Positions 9,839 to 18,750 of a DNA stretch of 64,000 nt are shown piece by piece. The translations under genes were made by a program, and so were the position numbers. The number at the start of each line of letters is the position of its first letter. Positions within the stretch are counted from its first letter, which is position 1. The notes below the pieces were generated by a model that saw only the letters and a list, made by a program, of their open reading frames with translations, had not been told where the DNA came from and made no database searches. The stretch is from contig NZ_WOFU01000005.1 in assembly GCF_016879755.1 (NCBI RefSeq), forward strand, positions 186,001-250,000. Direction: 5' to 3'. The stretch comes from Bacillus sp. B15-48. Lineage in GTDB: Bacteria > Bacillota > Bacilli > Bacillales > Cytobacillaceae.

Positions 9839-9868
9839 AGTTTACAAAAAAAAATAAGTAAAAGGCAA
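9839..9868 (-). promoter_or_regulatory. Candidate sigma-A promoter of rnc-smc-ftsY
   Basis: On the - strand, TTGCCT (9863-9868), an 18-base T-rich spacer and TAAACT (9839-9844) lie between the acpP terminator and the rnc start. Confidence 0.5.
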
Positions 9869-9916
9869 AAAAACCTAAAATTTTCATTCCGAATTGTGGA
9901 TGTCTTATACAGAAGA

Positions 9917-9941
9917 AAGCCCCGTTTTAGAAACGGAGCTT
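9917..9941 (-). terminator. Rho-independent terminator after acpP
   Basis: On the - strand, an 11-bp stem (AAGCTCCGTTT with AAACGGGGCTT, one G-U pair) has a 3-base loop and the tail TCTTCT. The G-U pair forms only in the - strand transcript, which supports this direction. It closes the fap operon. Confidence 0.8.
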
Positions 9942-9960
9942 TTAGAGTCAATCTAACAGT

Positions 9961-10194
9961 TTACAATTTGCCATTTATGTAATTTACAGCGTCACCAACT
10001 GTGGAGATCTTCTCAGCATCATCATCAGAAATTTCCATATCAAACTCATCTTCTAATTCCATAACTAATTCAACAACATCTAGAGAATCAGCACCAAGAT
10101 CATCTTTAAAAGATGCCTCAACTTTAACTTGAGCCTCATCTACTCCTAGACGGTCGACAATAATTTTTGTTACGCGCTCTAATACTTCTGCCAT
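9961..10194 (-). CDS. acpP: Acyl carrier protein
   Basis: ACP carries growing fatty acyl chains on a phosphopantetheine arm. The 77-residue acidic protein contains the attachment motif [11 protein letters not shown], with the Ser near residue 37. It has a GGGGAGGTG Shine-Dalgarno sequence. It lies 71 bases after fabG and ends the fapR-plsX-fabD-fabG-acpP operon. A TATAAT hexamer in the gap is too close to the Shine-Dalgarno sequence to be a convincing separate promoter. Confidence 0.98.
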   Translation of the reverse strand: MAEVLERVTKIIVDRLGVDEAQVKVEASFKDDLGADSLDVVELVMELEDEFDMEISDDDAEKISTVGDAVNYINGKL

Positions 10195-10265
10195 GCTTGT
10201 TCACCTCCCCTCAAGCAATTATAGATGATTCCATTTCATAAATAAAGAGAATCTCAAATTTCGAT

Positions 10266-11009
10266 TTACATGAACATTCCGCCATCGACGTGAAGCGTTT
10301 GTCCCGTCATATACCGGCTGTCCTCTGAAGCTAAAAATGATACGGTTTTGGCAATCTCAACCGGCTCACCAAGGCGAGCAAGTGGAATTTGTTTTAACAT
10401 TTCTGCTTTCATTTCATCTGTAAGTTTATCAGTCATATCAGTAGTAATGAAGCCTGGAGCCACAGCATTCACAGTAACTCCTCGAGAAGCAAGCTCTTTT
10501 GCCGTCGTTTTCGTCAAGCCAATTACGCCGGATTTAGCAGCTACATAATTTGCCTGACCAGCATTTCCACTTACGCCAACAATGGAAGAGATGTTGATAA
10601 TTCTGCCGCTGCGCTGTTTCATCATTTGCCTTGTCACTGCTTTTGTACAAAGGAAGACGCCTTTTAAATTAATGTTGATGACATCGTCCCAATCCGATTC
10701 TTTCATGCGCATGATTAAATTATCCTTTGTAATACCCGCATTATTAACAAGTATATCCAATCTACCGAACGATTCAATCGTTTGCTTAACCATTAATTCA
10801 ACTGATTCCGTGTTTGAAACATCCGCTTGAATAACGATAGCTTCTCTGCCCATCGCCTTTATTTCTTCGGCAACTTCTAAAGCTTTTGCTTCACTGCCAG
10901 CGTAGTTAACCACTATATTCGCGCCTTCTCTCGCGAGTTCAAGAGCAATCTCTTTCCCGATTCCTCGAGATGCACCTGTCACCAGTGCAATTTTCCCTTC
11001 TAACTTCAT
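10266..11009 (-). CDS. fabG: 3-oxoacyl-ACP reductase FabG
   Basis: FabG is the NADPH-dependent ketoacyl-ACP reductase of type II fatty acid synthesis. The 247-residue short-chain dehydrogenase has the cofactor loop [12 protein letters not shown] at residues 12-23, NNAG near 88-91, and the catalytic Ser-Tyr-Lys set (ISSIVG and YVAAK). Its C-terminus is [13 protein letters not shown]. Its ATG directly follows the fabD stop with one base between, and its GGAGG Shine-Dalgarno sequence lies inside fabD. Confidence 0.97.
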   Translation of the reverse strand: MKLEGKIALVTGASRGIGKEIALELAREGANIVVNYAGSEAKALEVAEEIKAMGREAIVIQADVSNTESVELMVKQTIESFGRLDILVNNAGITKDNLIMRMKESDWDDVININLKGVFLCTKAVTRQMMKQRSGRIINISSIVGVSGNAGQANYVAAKSGVIGLTKTTAKELASRGVTVNAVAPGFITTDMTDKLTDEMKAEMLKQIPLARLGEPVEIAKTVSFLASEDSRYMTGQTLHVDGGMFM

Positions 11010-11010
11010 C

Positions 11011-11955
11011 CTACTTGCCCTCCTTTAAAGCCTCTGCCGCCGCCTGAAAGCTCACTTCATCATAGACAGCGAATGTTTGTACTTTACGATCGATTTTTTT
11101 AACAAGTCCAGCTAATACTTTCCCTGGACCAATTTCAATAAATGTATCTACACCAAGGTCAATCATTTTCGCAACGGAATCTTCCCATAATACCGGGGAA
11201 TAGAGCTGTTCAATTAACTTCCCTTTTATTTCATCCGCGCCTTGCATCGGTTCTGCCGTTACATTTGCGATGACTGGGATGTTTGCGTCATTGATGTCAA
11301 GCGTATCAAGGACTTTTAAAAACTCCTCAGCGGCTGGCTTCATTAATTCCGAATGAAATGGACCGCTAACATTAAGTGGCAGTACTCGTTTAGCCCCAGC
11401 TTCTTTTGCTTTTACTGACGCTTCTTCCACTCCGTTTTTGGAACCAGAGATGACAATTTGCCCTGGACAATTTAAATTTGCTAACTGAACCGAATGTCCA
11501 CTATTCGTCACTTCTTCACAAACCGCTGCCAACGGTTCTCTTGCTAAACCGAGGACAGCTGCCATTGTACCCTCTCCATTTGGCACAGCCTTTTCCATCA
11601 ACTCTCCACGCTTACGAACAGCATAAACCCCATCCTTAAACGACAACGCACCTGCTGCAACAAGTGCAGAGTACTCACCGAGGCTATGACCTGCCACAAA
11701 ATCAGCTTTAACCCCTAATTGTTTAAAATAATTTAAAATCGCGATACTCGTGGTCAATAAAGCCGGTTGTGCATTGACCGTTAAAGTTAATTTTTCTTGT
11801 GGTCCTTCAAAAATAGTCGAACTTAATTGTTCATTTAGCACCTCATCAGCTAGATGAAAATAGTTCATTATTTGTTCATTTGCTTCAGCGAGCTCTTTCC
11901 CCATTCCTACTTGTTGGGACCCTTGCCCAGGAAATAAAAACGCAATCTTACCCAT
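11011..11955 (-). CDS. fabD: Malonyl CoA-ACP transacylase FabD
   Basis: FabD moves malonyl from CoA to ACP. The 314-residue protein has the N-terminal FLFPGQGSQ, the nucleophile motif [10 protein letters not shown] (Ser near residue 90) and the later catalytic His in SGPFHSELM. Two in-frame ATGs lie at 11961 and 11955. The second is spaced correctly from the GAAGGGGG Shine-Dalgarno sequence, whereas the first abuts it. plsX ends 25 bases upstream. Confidence 0.97.
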   Translation of the reverse strand: MGKIAFLFPGQGSQQVGMGKELAEANEQIMNYFHLADEVLNEQLSSTIFEGPQEKLTLTVNAQPALLTTSIAILNYFKQLGVKADFVAGHSLGEYSALVAAGALSFKDGVYAVRKRGELMEKAVPNGEGTMAAVLGLAREPLAAVCEEVTNSGHSVQLANLNCPGQIVISGSKNGVEEASVKAKEAGAKRVLPLNVSGPFHSELMKPAAEEFLKVLDTLDINDANIPVIANVTAEPMQGADEIKGKLIEQLYSPVLWEDSVAKMIDLGVDTFIEIGPGKVLAGLVKKIDRKVQTFAVYDEVSFQAAAEALKEGK

Positions 11956-11980
11956 AAACATCCCCCTTCACATCATTTTT

Positions 11981-12958
11981 TTATTCAATCGCTTTTTTAA
12001 TCGTACCTGCAACATCTGTTGCAATCATTTCTCTTGCTTGACGAATCGAATTATAAATCGCATTCGCATCTGAGGAGCCATGTGCTTTTATTACAGGAGC
12101 TTTTAGACCAAATAAGCCTGCACCTCCATATTCCGTATAATCCATTTTATTTTTAATTTCATTCAGATCCGGTTTAAGTACAGCTGCCGCTAGCTTTGTT
12201 TTCAAACTTGACATCAATGTTTGTTTAACCATTTTAAAAACAGACATCGCTGTTCCTTCAATTGTTTTCAAAACCATGTTTCCTGTAAAACCATCGGTAA
12301 CGACAACATCAGCAACACCATTTAATAAATCTCTCGCCTCAACATTGCCGATAAAATGAATATCCGCTTCTTTTAAAAGGGAATAAGTGTTTCTCGTTAA
12401 TTCATTCCCCTTTGTTTCTTCGGTACCAATGTTTAATAAACCTACCCGAGGTTGTTTTATTCCTCTAGCTTTTTCACTGTAAATAGACCCCATTAACGCA
12501 TACTGGAGAAGATGCTCTGGTTTTGCGTCTGCGTTTGCACCTACATCAAGCAATAGAAATCCTTCTCCACCTATTGTAGGTAACGTCGGGGCAAGGGCCG
12601 GACGTTCAATTCCATTAATTCTACCGACAACAAATAAGCCAGCTGCCATTAGCGCTCCTGTATTTCCTGCAGAAAGACAAGCATCTGCTTTCCCCTCGGT
12701 CACTTGCCTTGCTGCGACAACTAAGGAAGCATCTTTTTTTCGACGAACGGCACGTACAGGCTCATCTGTCCCTAAGATCACTTCTTCTGTATGAATAATC
12801 TCGATTTTTTCTTCATTCGTTAAATGTTGACGGATTTTATTTTCATCGCCAACAAGAATAATATGTATATCATTAAAAGTTTGAACAGCTTTCATCGCTC
12901 CAAGGACGACTTCTTTCGGAGCATTGTCTCCCCCCATTGCGTCGATTGCTAGTCTCAT
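11981..12958 (-). CDS. plsX: Phosphate acyltransferase PlsX
   Basis: PlsX converts acyl-ACP to acyl-phosphate for the first step of phospholipid synthesis with PlsY. The 325-residue protein begins [14 protein letters not shown] and contains [16 protein letters not shown] and VVTDGFTGN, all family hallmarks. An ATG three codons upstream (12967) overlaps the fapR stop. I prefer 12958 because of its spacing to AAGGGATGA and the family N-terminus. It is translated right behind fapR and is presumably repressed by it. Confidence 0.97.
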   Translation of the reverse strand: MRLAIDAMGGDNAPKEVVLGAMKAVQTFNDIHIILVGDENKIRQHLTNEEKIEIIHTEEVILGTDEPVRAVRRKKDASLVVAARQVTEGKADACLSAGNTGALMAAGLFVVGRINGIERPALAPTLPTIGGEGFLLLDVGANADAKPEHLLQYALMGSIYSEKARGIKQPRVGLLNIGTEETKGNELTRNTYSLLKEADIHFIGNVEARDLLNGVADVVVTDGFTGNMVLKTIEGTAMSVFKMVKQTLMSSLKTKLAAAVLKPDLNEIKNKMDYTEYGGAGLFGLKAPVIKAHGSSDANAIYNSIRQAREMIATDVAGTIKKAIE

Positions 12959-12963
12959 ATGTT

Positions 12964-13539
12964 TCATCCCTTAGTATTATTTTGTGAGCGGTACATTTCA
13001 AATTCGCCGAAAAACACAAGTTCATTATTCACATAGCTATTCACTTCGACAAACGTTCTCCCAGTTACCTCATCAATCTTTGTTACCCTCGCTTTGGCAA
13101 CGACCCGTTCTCCTTCTTTAACTGACTGAGCAAACCGAATGTTTGCTTTCCTAGTTAAAGCCAGTTCATCATTGATAACAGCAACCGCTAATGAGTTTGC
13201 TTGCGCAAATAAATGATGTCCACGAGCTATTTTATTTCGAATGAAAACATGCTCCATTTTAATATCTAAAATTGAAATTGCACTTCGATCAAGATCTATA
13301 TCAATAATTTCACCAATTACTTCTTCAAGGGGCAATGACCTTACTTCATCTTCAAACCGTTTTTCAGCGACATGCTTTATTCTTTCCCTTAATTCTGGAA
13401 TTGATAGCTCTAGCCGATCAAGCCTAATGGTTTGAATACTTACAGAAAATTTTTCTGCTAGTTCTTCATCCGTTACAAACGGATTTTCTTTAATCGTTTC
13501 CACCAATAGTTGCTGGCGTTCTCGTTTCGTTCGTCTCAT
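12964..13539 (-). CDS. fapR: Fatty acid biosynthesis repressor FapR
   Basis: FapR represses fatty acid and phospholipid genes and is released by malonyl-CoA. The 191-residue protein has an N-terminal helix-turn-helix ([20 protein letters not shown], about 20-39). The C-terminal hotdog-fold ligand domain includes [19 protein letters not shown]. The frame is open upstream through the promoter. I chose the last of three consecutive ATGs (13539), matching the family start MRR. It heads the operon plsX-fabD-fabG-acpP and has a FapR operator in its own promoter. Confidence 0.96.
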   Translation of the reverse strand: MRRTKRERQQLLVETIKENPFVTDEELAEKFSVSIQTIRLDRLELSIPELRERIKHVAEKRFEDEVRSLPLEEVIGEIIDIDLDRSAISILDIKMEHVFIRNKIARGHHLFAQANSLAVAVINDELALTRKANIRFAQSVKEGERVVAKARVTKIDEVTGRTFVEVNSYVNNELVFFGEFEMYRSQNNTKG

Positions 13540-13557
13540 CATCATCACATCCGAAGT

Positions 13558-13576
13558 ATTATGACTAGGTCCTAAT
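13558..13576 (-). promoter_or_regulatory. FapR operator
   Basis: The - strand sequence ATTAGGACCTAGTCATAAT matches the published B. subtilis FapR site ATTAGTACCTAGTCTTAAT (recalled) at 17 of 19 positions. It covers the expected transcription start just downstream of the fapR -10 element, so binding should block initiation and give autoregulation. Confidence 0.85.
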
Positions 13577-13579
13577 AGT

Positions 13580-13608
13580 AATATAAATAAAAGCAATGTA
13601 AAATGCAA
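13580..13608 (-). promoter_or_regulatory. Sigma-A promoter of the fapR operon
   Basis: On the - strand, TTGCAT (13603-13608) and TATATT (13580-13585) are separated by 17 bases. They lie immediately upstream of the FapR operator. Confidence 0.8.
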
Positions 13609-13613
13609 GAAAA

Positions 13614-13642
13614 AATGTGGAAGCAATTGTTCCTTCCACATT
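13614..13642 (-). terminator. Rho-independent terminator after recG
   Basis: The stem AATGTGGAA with TTCCACATT is followed on the - strand by TTTTCTT. It lies 24 bases after the recG stop and only a few bases before the fapR -35 element. Confidence 0.8.
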
Positions 13643-13666
13643 CAATTTGACTACAAAGATTAGTGA

Positions 13667-15715
13667 TTAATCGAGTTTCTCACCTGTCAAAGCACCGCTT
13701 TCTTGAAGCATTTGTCTTAACAGTCTATATTTATCTGTTTGCCAAAAGGCTGTTGCTTGGATTAAGAGAGCCGCATCATTTCTCGCTGTTTCAAGCGCAC
13801 GGTAGTCATGAACCATGTCAGCCACTTTGAATTCAGGAAGACCGCTTTGCTTCTTCCCAAAAAAGTCACCTGGTCCGCGCAGTTCAAGATCTTTTTCACT
13901 CAATACAAAGCCATCATTTGTTTCAGTCATAATTCGCATTCTCTCTTTTCCAACTTCACTTTTAGGGTTGGCTAATAAAATGCAATAGCTTTGTTCACTT
14001 CCTCTTCCTACTCGGCCACGAAGCTGATGTAATTGGGAAAGACCAAACCGTTCGGCGTCATAAATTAACATGAACGTTGCATTAGGGACATTGACACCAA
14101 CCTCTACAACCGTCGTTGAAACAAGGATTTGAACACGGTTTTCTGCGAAATCCTTCATAACAGCTTCTTTTTCTGTTGAACTAAGCCTTCCATGCATTAA
14201 ACCGGTTTTGTACTTTTCTCCAAAGTGGGTGCTCAATATATGAAAAACATCAATCGCATTTTGCACATCCAGTTTATCCGATTCTTCAATCAGCGGACAG
14301 ATTACATAGGCTTGTCTTCCAAGAACAAGTTCCTTTTCCATAAAAGCAAGAACCCTGTCCAACATCTCAGGTTTTGCCCAATAGGTTTCAATCGTCTTCC
14401 TGCCTGCAGGCATTTCATCAATAACAGACACATCCATTTCACCAAAGACAGTAATCGCTAGCGTTCTCGGAATCGGAGTGGCCGTCATAAATAAAACATC
14501 AGGGTTCTCTCCTTTTTCACGAAGAATGCGACGTTGCTCAACTCCAAAGCGATGTTGTTCATCCGTTACAACAAGTCCTAAATTCTGAAAGTGCACATCA
14601 TCCTGGATTAGAGCATGAGTACCAATCAAGAGATCCACTTTTCCTTCGTGAACTTGTTCAAGTAACTCCCGTCGCTTTTTCCCTTTAACAGAGCTAGTGA
14701 GCAACTGAGCATTCACTCCCACTGGAGCAAGCAGTCCTGTAAGTGATTCCACATGCTGTTCAGCTAGAATTTCAGTAGGAACCATTAAGGCACCTTGGAA
14801 GCCGGCCGTTATTGTCGCAAAAAGAGCAATTGCTGCAACAACGGTCTTACCAGAACCAACATCCCCCTGAAGCAAACGGTTCATCCGGTACGGTGTTTTT
14901 AAATCTACAAGAATTTCCTTTACCACTCGTTTTTGTGCGTTTGTTAACGGAAAGGGAAGCTGATTGATGAAGTCTTTCAATCTAGAACGATCATAATTCT
15001 GTATGATTCCTTGTGACTGTTCACGCTCAAATTTCCTTAAAGCCTGCATTTTTAGTTGAAAAAGAAGAAACTCTTCATAGACAAATCTTCTTCTAGCCTG
15101 CTTGGCTTCTTCTGCATTTGCAGGGGAATGAATCGCTTTCAATGCATCCTGTCGACCCATTAATCTGTATCTTTCAATCAACTCAACTGGTATAAGCTCT
15201 TCGATTTCAGTTCCAAATTGAACAAAAGCATTTTGGATGAATCGGCGAATTTGTTTAACGGTTATTTTACCCTTAACCGCATAAACCGGTTCAAACTCTT
15301 TGTCTTTTCTATAAGGACCAACAGACATTTGTGTTCCTGTAATTGTTTGCCGATGCTGATCCCATTTTCCTGTGACAGTAATCAGTTCATTAAGGATAAG
15401 TTTTTGTTTTAAATATGGCTGATTAAAAAACACCACTTTTATTAAATAATTTCCAACAAGCAACCTTACCGTAAGTCGTGATTTCTTCCGTCCATGGTAC
15501 ATAACAGATGGTTCCCCTTGTACCACCCCTTCTACTGTCACTCTCTCTTCATGCTTCACATCTGCTAAGTCACGAAGTTGATAATCTTCATAACGATACG
15601 GAAAGTACTCAAATAAGTCTCTTATCGTCTGAATCTTCATTTCTGCTAGAGATTCTGCCATCTCCGCACCGATCCCTTTTACAGCCGTTATCGATTGGTT
15701 TATCGTTGCATTCAC
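13667..15715 (-). CDS. recG: ATP-dependent DNA helicase RecG
   Basis: RecG reverses stalled forks and migrates Holliday junctions. The 682-residue protein has the same length as B. subtilis RecG. It has an N-terminal wedge (OB-fold) region, helicase Walker A (GDVGSGKTVVAA), a DEQH box (VVTDEQHRFG), FMTATPIPRTLA and QLRGRVGRG. The start is GTG at 15715 with only a weak Shine-Dalgarno sequence. In B. subtilis the serine dehydratase genes sdaAB-sdaAA sit upstream, and they are missing here. A terminator isolates it from yloV. Confidence 0.97.
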   Translation of the reverse strand: MNATINQSITAVKGIGAEMAESLAEMKIQTIRDLFEYFPYRYEDYQLRDLADVKHEERVTVEGVVQGEPSVMYHGRKKSRLTVRLLVGNYLIKVVFFNQPYLKQKLILNELITVTGKWDQHRQTITGTQMSVGPYRKDKEFEPVYAVKGKITVKQIRRFIQNAFVQFGTEIEELIPVELIERYRLMGRQDALKAIHSPANAEEAKQARRRFVYEEFLLFQLKMQALRKFEREQSQGIIQNYDRSRLKDFINQLPFPLTNAQKRVVKEILVDLKTPYRMNRLLQGDVGSGKTVVAAIALFATITAGFQGALMVPTEILAEQHVESLTGLLAPVGVNAQLLTSSVKGKKRRELLEQVHEGKVDLLIGTHALIQDDVHFQNLGLVVTDEQHRFGVEQRRILREKGENPDVLFMTATPIPRTLAITVFGEMDVSVIDEMPAGRKTIETYWAKPEMLDRVLAFMEKELVLGRQAYVICPLIEESDKLDVQNAIDVFHILSTHFGEKYKTGLMHGRLSSTEKEAVMKDFAENRVQILVSTTVVEVGVNVPNATFMLIYDAERFGLSQLHQLRGRVGRGSEQSYCILLANPKSEVGKERMRIMTETNDGFVLSEKDLELRGPGDFFGKKQSGLPEFKVADMVHDYRALETARNDAALLIQATAFWQTDKYRLLRQMLQESGALTGEKLD

Positions 15716-15807
15716 GATTCTTTCGCGGCAAACCTAAAATTTAAATTCCACCATTCCGTTGTCGGTCGGTTACCGCATGCCCCCCTTCTCCGTTTTTTCT
15801 TACAAAT

Positions 15808-15844
15808 CATTTCTTTCCATAGAAATGCTCCCACTGATTGACAA
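15808..15844 (-). promoter_or_regulatory. Candidate recG promoter with overlapping palindrome
   Basis: On the - strand, TTGTCA (15839-15844), 17 bases and TATGGA (15816-15821) form a plausible sigma-A promoter. A 20-base inverted repeat CATTTCT-ATGGAA-AGAAATG (15808-15827) covers the -10 region. It could be an operator, but the regulator is unknown. Confidence 0.4.
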
Positions 15845-15885
15845 GCAGACATAGGTACTTATTTATACTCCAAATAGCAATAAAA

Positions 15886-15903
15886 GAAGGGGCGCTCCCC
15901 TTC
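15886..15903 (-). terminator. Rho-independent terminator after yloV
   Basis: A perfect 7-bp stem GAAGGGG/CCCCTTC with a 4-base loop is followed on the - strand by TTTTATT. It lies 15 bases after the yloV stop. Confidence 0.85.
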
Positions 15904-15918
15904 CTTTATTGACACTAC

Positions 15919-17589
15919 TTATTCAATCGCAAATATGAATGGATAAAGTGGTTGACCACCTGCATGAATTTCGATTTCAATATCCTCATAGTTTTCCGCT
16001 AGAAATTTTGTAAGGGCATCGACATCTTGTTGAATCACTTCTTCACCTACAAGAATCGTCAATATTTCCGCATCATCATCAAGCATGCTCTCAAGCAAAG
16101 CCTGCGCTGCTTGCACTTGGTTTTTATCCTTTACGACAATTTTCCCTTCAGCTATGCCCATGAAGTCTCCTTTTTCAATTTCGAGTCCATCAATATTCGT
16201 GTCACGGACTGCGTAAGTTAATTGACCAGTTCTTACATGGTTCAACGCCTCTGTCATTCCAGCTTTATTCTCAGTTAATTCAGCATTAGGATTAAATGCT
16301 AATAAAGCAGACATTCCTTGTGGGACAGTCTTTGAAGGGACAACAATCACTTCTTCCTCTGCTAATTCTGCAGCTTGTTCAGCAGCCATAATAATGTTTT
16401 TATTATTCGGAAGAAGAATTACCTTATGAGCATTCGCTTCTTTCACTGCCTTGACAAGATCCTCAGTACTCGGATTCATTGTTTGTCCACCTTCAATAAC
16501 CACATTCGCACCGATACTCTTGAACAGGCTACCAATTCCTGAACCCATAGAAACAGTTACGATTCCATAGTCCTTCTTTTCTTTAGCAACTGGTTCAGTG
16601 ACTGGTTTTGCTATTCTAGAACTTTCACCAACGATGTCTGAATGTTGTTGACGCATGTTGTCAATTTTCATCGATACGAGGCTTCCGTACGTTTGCCCAT
16701 AGGTCAATACCTCACCAGGGCGTTCTGTATGAACATGAATTTTTGCCACTTGCTCATCAGATATTACTAGTAAGGAATCACCATATCGGCTTAAATCATT
16801 ACGAAATTGATCTTCTGAGAAAGGCCTTTTCCCTTCGAATTTGACCATAAACTCCGTGCAATAGCCAAATTCAATGTCTTCTGTATTAATATGCCCTTGT
16901 ACACTTTTATGGTGCTCTGCATTCACTAAATCTTCCATTGAATCTACAACAGACCGAGCAGCTGGCAATTCTTCCCCTTTTAATACAGCAAGGAAACCTT
17001 CATAAATGATGACAAGTCCCTGTCCCCCGCTGTCAACGACACCGACTTCTTTAAGGACAGGGAGTAAATCAGGCGTTCTAATTAAAGAGGCATTTGCTTC
17101 TTTAACTACTTCATCCATTAAAATCACAAGGTCACTTTCAGTATTTGCAAGTTGAACTGCTTTTCTGGCTGAATCTTTTGCAACGGTTAAAATTGTTCCT
17201 TCCACCGGTTTCATGACAGCTTTATATGCCGTTGCGACTCCTGCTTCAAGTGCTTGAGCAAACTCCTTGGTTGTTACCACTTGTTGCTGCTCAATTGCTT
17301 TGGAAAATCCTCTGAACAACTGAGAAAGAATAACCCCTGAGTTTCCTCTAGCGCCCATGAGGAGACCTCGAGATAAAGCGGTACCAACCTTTCCAATATG
17401 ATCTTGGATATTATTTTTAACTTCCTTAGCACCAGATGTTATCGATAAATTCATATTTGTACCGGTGTCACCATCAGGAACAGGGAATACGTTCAAAGCA
17501 TCAACCATTTTTGCATTTGCAGAAAGATGATTCGCACCTTGGATAATCATTTCTGCGAAACGTTTTCCGTCGAGAACTGTAATTGACAA
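15919..17589 (-). CDS. yloV: DAK2-domain fatty acid kinase FakA-like protein YloV
   Basis: YloV is the B. subtilis counterpart of FakA, which phosphorylates fatty acids held by DegV/FakB proteins. That assignment is from family knowledge. The 556-residue protein has an N-terminal DhaL/DAK2 kinase domain with VPDGDTGTNMNLS (about 32-44) and GARGNSGVILSQLFRG. A middle domain and a C-terminal DegV-like DUF1949-type region follow. It begins with TTG at 17589 after a strong GGAGGAAAGG Shine-Dalgarno sequence. It lies 15 bases after yloU, an almost universal pairing in Firmicutes. Confidence 0.93.
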   Translation of the reverse strand: MSITVLDGKRFAEMIIQGANHLSANAKMVDALNVFPVPDGDTGTNMNLSITSGAKEVKNNIQDHIGKVGTALSRGLLMGARGNSGVILSQLFRGFSKAIEQQQVVTTKEFAQALEAGVATAYKAVMKPVEGTILTVAKDSARKAVQLANTESDLVILMDEVVKEANASLIRTPDLLPVLKEVGVVDSGGQGLVIIYEGFLAVLKGEELPAARSVVDSMEDLVNAEHHKSVQGHINTEDIEFGYCTEFMVKFEGKRPFSEDQFRNDLSRYGDSLLVISDEQVAKIHVHTERPGEVLTYGQTYGSLVSMKIDNMRQQHSDIVGESSRIAKPVTEPVAKEKKDYGIVTVSMGSGIGSLFKSIGANVVIEGGQTMNPSTEDLVKAVKEANAHKVILLPNNKNIIMAAEQAAELAEEEVIVVPSKTVPQGMSALLAFNPNAELTENKAGMTEALNHVRTGQLTYAVRDTNIDGLEIEKGDFMGIAEGKIVVKDKNQVQAAQALLESMLDDDAEILTILVGEEVIQQDVDALTKFLAENYEDIEIEIHAGGQPLYPFIFAIE

Positions 17590-17604
17590 AGCCTTTCCTC
17601 CTCA

Positions 17605-17967
17605 CTACGGGTTCGTCACACGAACACCTTGAACGTAAATATTTACTGAATCAACCGCCAGCCCAACCGTTTGGTCAAGCGTATACTTCACTTTGGATTG
17701 TACCATATGGGCTACTTCAGAAATTTTCGTTCCATAACTAACAATAATATACATATCAATATGTACCTCTTCATCATCTTGGCGAACGACAACTCCGCGT
17801 GAGAAATTTTCTCTGCGCAGCATTTCAGCAATCCCATCTTTTAATTGTTGCTTTGAGGCCATTCCGATAATTCCATAGCAATCGACAGCTGCCCCACCTG
17901 CAATTTGTGCAATCACATCATTTGATATATCGATTTGTCCGAACTTTGTTTGTAACTCAATGGACAT
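17605..17967 (-). CDS. yloU: Asp23/Gls24 family envelope stress protein YloU
   Basis: This 120-residue protein is an Asp23/Gls24 family member. Relatives are associated with envelope or alkaline stress and are often linked to FakA. Visible features are GQIDISNDVIAQIAGGAAVDCYGI near the N-terminus and the VNIYVQGVRV C-terminus. It starts with ATG after an AAGGGGG Shine-Dalgarno sequence and is cotranscribed with yloV. The upstream region is shared divergently with rpmB. Confidence 0.93.
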   Translation of the reverse strand: MSIELQTKFGQIDISNDVIAQIAGGAAVDCYGIIGMASKQQLKDGIAEMLRRENFSRGVVVRQDDEEVHIDMYIIVSYGTKISEVAHMVQSKVKYTLDQTVGLAVDSVNIYVQGVRVTNP

Positions 17968-18051
17968 GGTCGTTCCCCCTTTTACAAATAGCTAGACTAA
18001 GGTCATTTTACTATAAGCATTTTAATTTTAAAAGTCATTATGTTCCATCTT

Positions 18052-18083
18052 ATTATAAGTCAGGAAACAGTACCCTATGTCAA
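18052..18083 (-). promoter_or_regulatory. Candidate yloU-yloV promoter with 20-base spacer
   Basis: On the - strand, perfect consensus hexamers TTGACA (18078-18083) and TATAAT (18052-18057) are separated by 20 bases rather than 17. An alternative -10 (ACTTAT, 18055-18060) would give 17. This may be a weak or activator-dependent promoter. Confidence 0.45.
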
Positions 18084-18115
18084 GGTTTTTTTCTTTATAT
18101 CGTTCATCAATAGTA

Positions 18116-18144
18116 TTGCATTCACTTTCGTTCTGTGATAAATT
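18116..18144 (+). promoter_or_regulatory. Sigma-A promoter of rpmB
   Basis: TTGCAT (18116-18121) and TAAATT (18139-18144) are separated by 17 bases. They lie on the + strand about 120 bases before the rpmB start, leaving a long leader. Confidence 0.5.
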
Positions 18145-18263
18145 ATTAAAGTATGTTAACTGTCAGAATCACGGTATATACAACAGACTTAATTGTTCTG
18201 ACGAAAAAATGCACTTATGCATCGAAATAGTTTTAGCTTTTGTAAGTTAGGAGGGAAATACAC

Positions 18264-18452
18264 ATGCCACGTAAATGTGCAATCACTGGTAAAGGTACTC
18301 GTACAGGTAATGCACGCTCCCATGCGATGAACGCTAATAAACGCACTTGGGGTGCTAACCTTCAAAAAGTTCGTATTCTTGTAGACGGAAAACCAAAACG
18401 TGTTTGGGTTTCTGCAAGAGCTCTTAAATCAGGTAAAGTTGAGCGCGTATAA
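18264..18452 (+). CDS. rpmB: 50S ribosomal protein L28
   Basis: L28 is a small 50S subunit protein. The 62-residue chain contains [17 protein letters not shown] and the C-terminal [15 protein letters not shown]. It has one Cys only, so it is the zinc-free type. An excellent AGGAGGG Shine-Dalgarno sequence precedes the ATG. It is one of only two + strand genes here, divergent from yloU and convergent with spoVM, the same arrangement as in B. subtilis. Confidence 0.98.
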   Translation: MPRKCAITGKGTRTGNARSHAMNANKRTWGANLQKVRILVDGKPKRVWVSARALKSGKVERV

Positions 18453-18470
18453 GCTCAATCTTGATACGTA

Positions 18471-18499
18471 AGAAAGCATCCATTCGTTGGGTGCTTTCT
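18471..18499 (+). terminator. Rho-independent terminator of rpmB
   Basis: The stem AGAAAGCATCCA pairs with TTGGGTGCTTTCT (one G-U pair) around a 4-base loop. It is followed by TTCTTTCTC on the + strand, 18 bases after the rpmB stop. Confidence 0.85.
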
Positions 18500-18522
18500 T
18501 TCTTTCTCTCCCCACAAATAAA

Positions 18523-18544
18523 AGCACCCGTTTATTCGGGTGCT
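18523..18544 (-). terminator. Rho-independent terminator of spoVM
   Basis: A perfect 8-bp stem AGCACCCG/CGGGTGCT with a 6-base loop is followed on the - strand by TTTATTT. It lies 23 bases after spoVM and back to back with the rpmB terminator. Confidence 0.85.
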
Positions 18545-18567
18545 AAAATAACGATTATGCTTTTTTA

Positions 18568-18648
18568 TCAACCCTTTTTAAACGCACCTAACATCGCCCG
18601 GACAAGCCCGCCCAACAATTTAGGCAGTTTGATTGTATAAAACTTCAT
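18568..18648 (-). CDS. spoVM: Stage V sporulation protein M (26 residues)
   Basis: SpoVM is an amphipathic peptide that recognises the convex forespore membrane and anchors SpoIVA at the start of coat assembly. The - strand frame reads MKFYTIKLPKLLGG, then LVRAMLGAFKKG and stop. That is 26 residues, exactly the B. subtilis length, and it retains the functionally important Pro9. A GGAGGG Shine-Dalgarno sequence lies 10 bases before the ATG. Its position between rpmB and thiN is the conserved one. It is easily missed because of its size. Confidence 0.95.
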   Translation of the reverse strand: MKFYTIKLPKLLGGLVRAMLGAFKKG

Positions 18649-18750
18649 AATGTATTGTCCCTCCTCACTGTCCTCAAAAACAACCGAAAGTAAATTTCAC
18701 TTTTCCATTATATTCAGTAATAAGAAATAATTGCTATTACAGAAGACATT

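Noticed and set aside
10218-10223. TATAAT hexamer just upstream of acpP as a separate promoter
   Set aside because: Transcription would begin at the Shine-Dalgarno sequence, leaving no leader, and the matching -35 (TTTATT) is poor.
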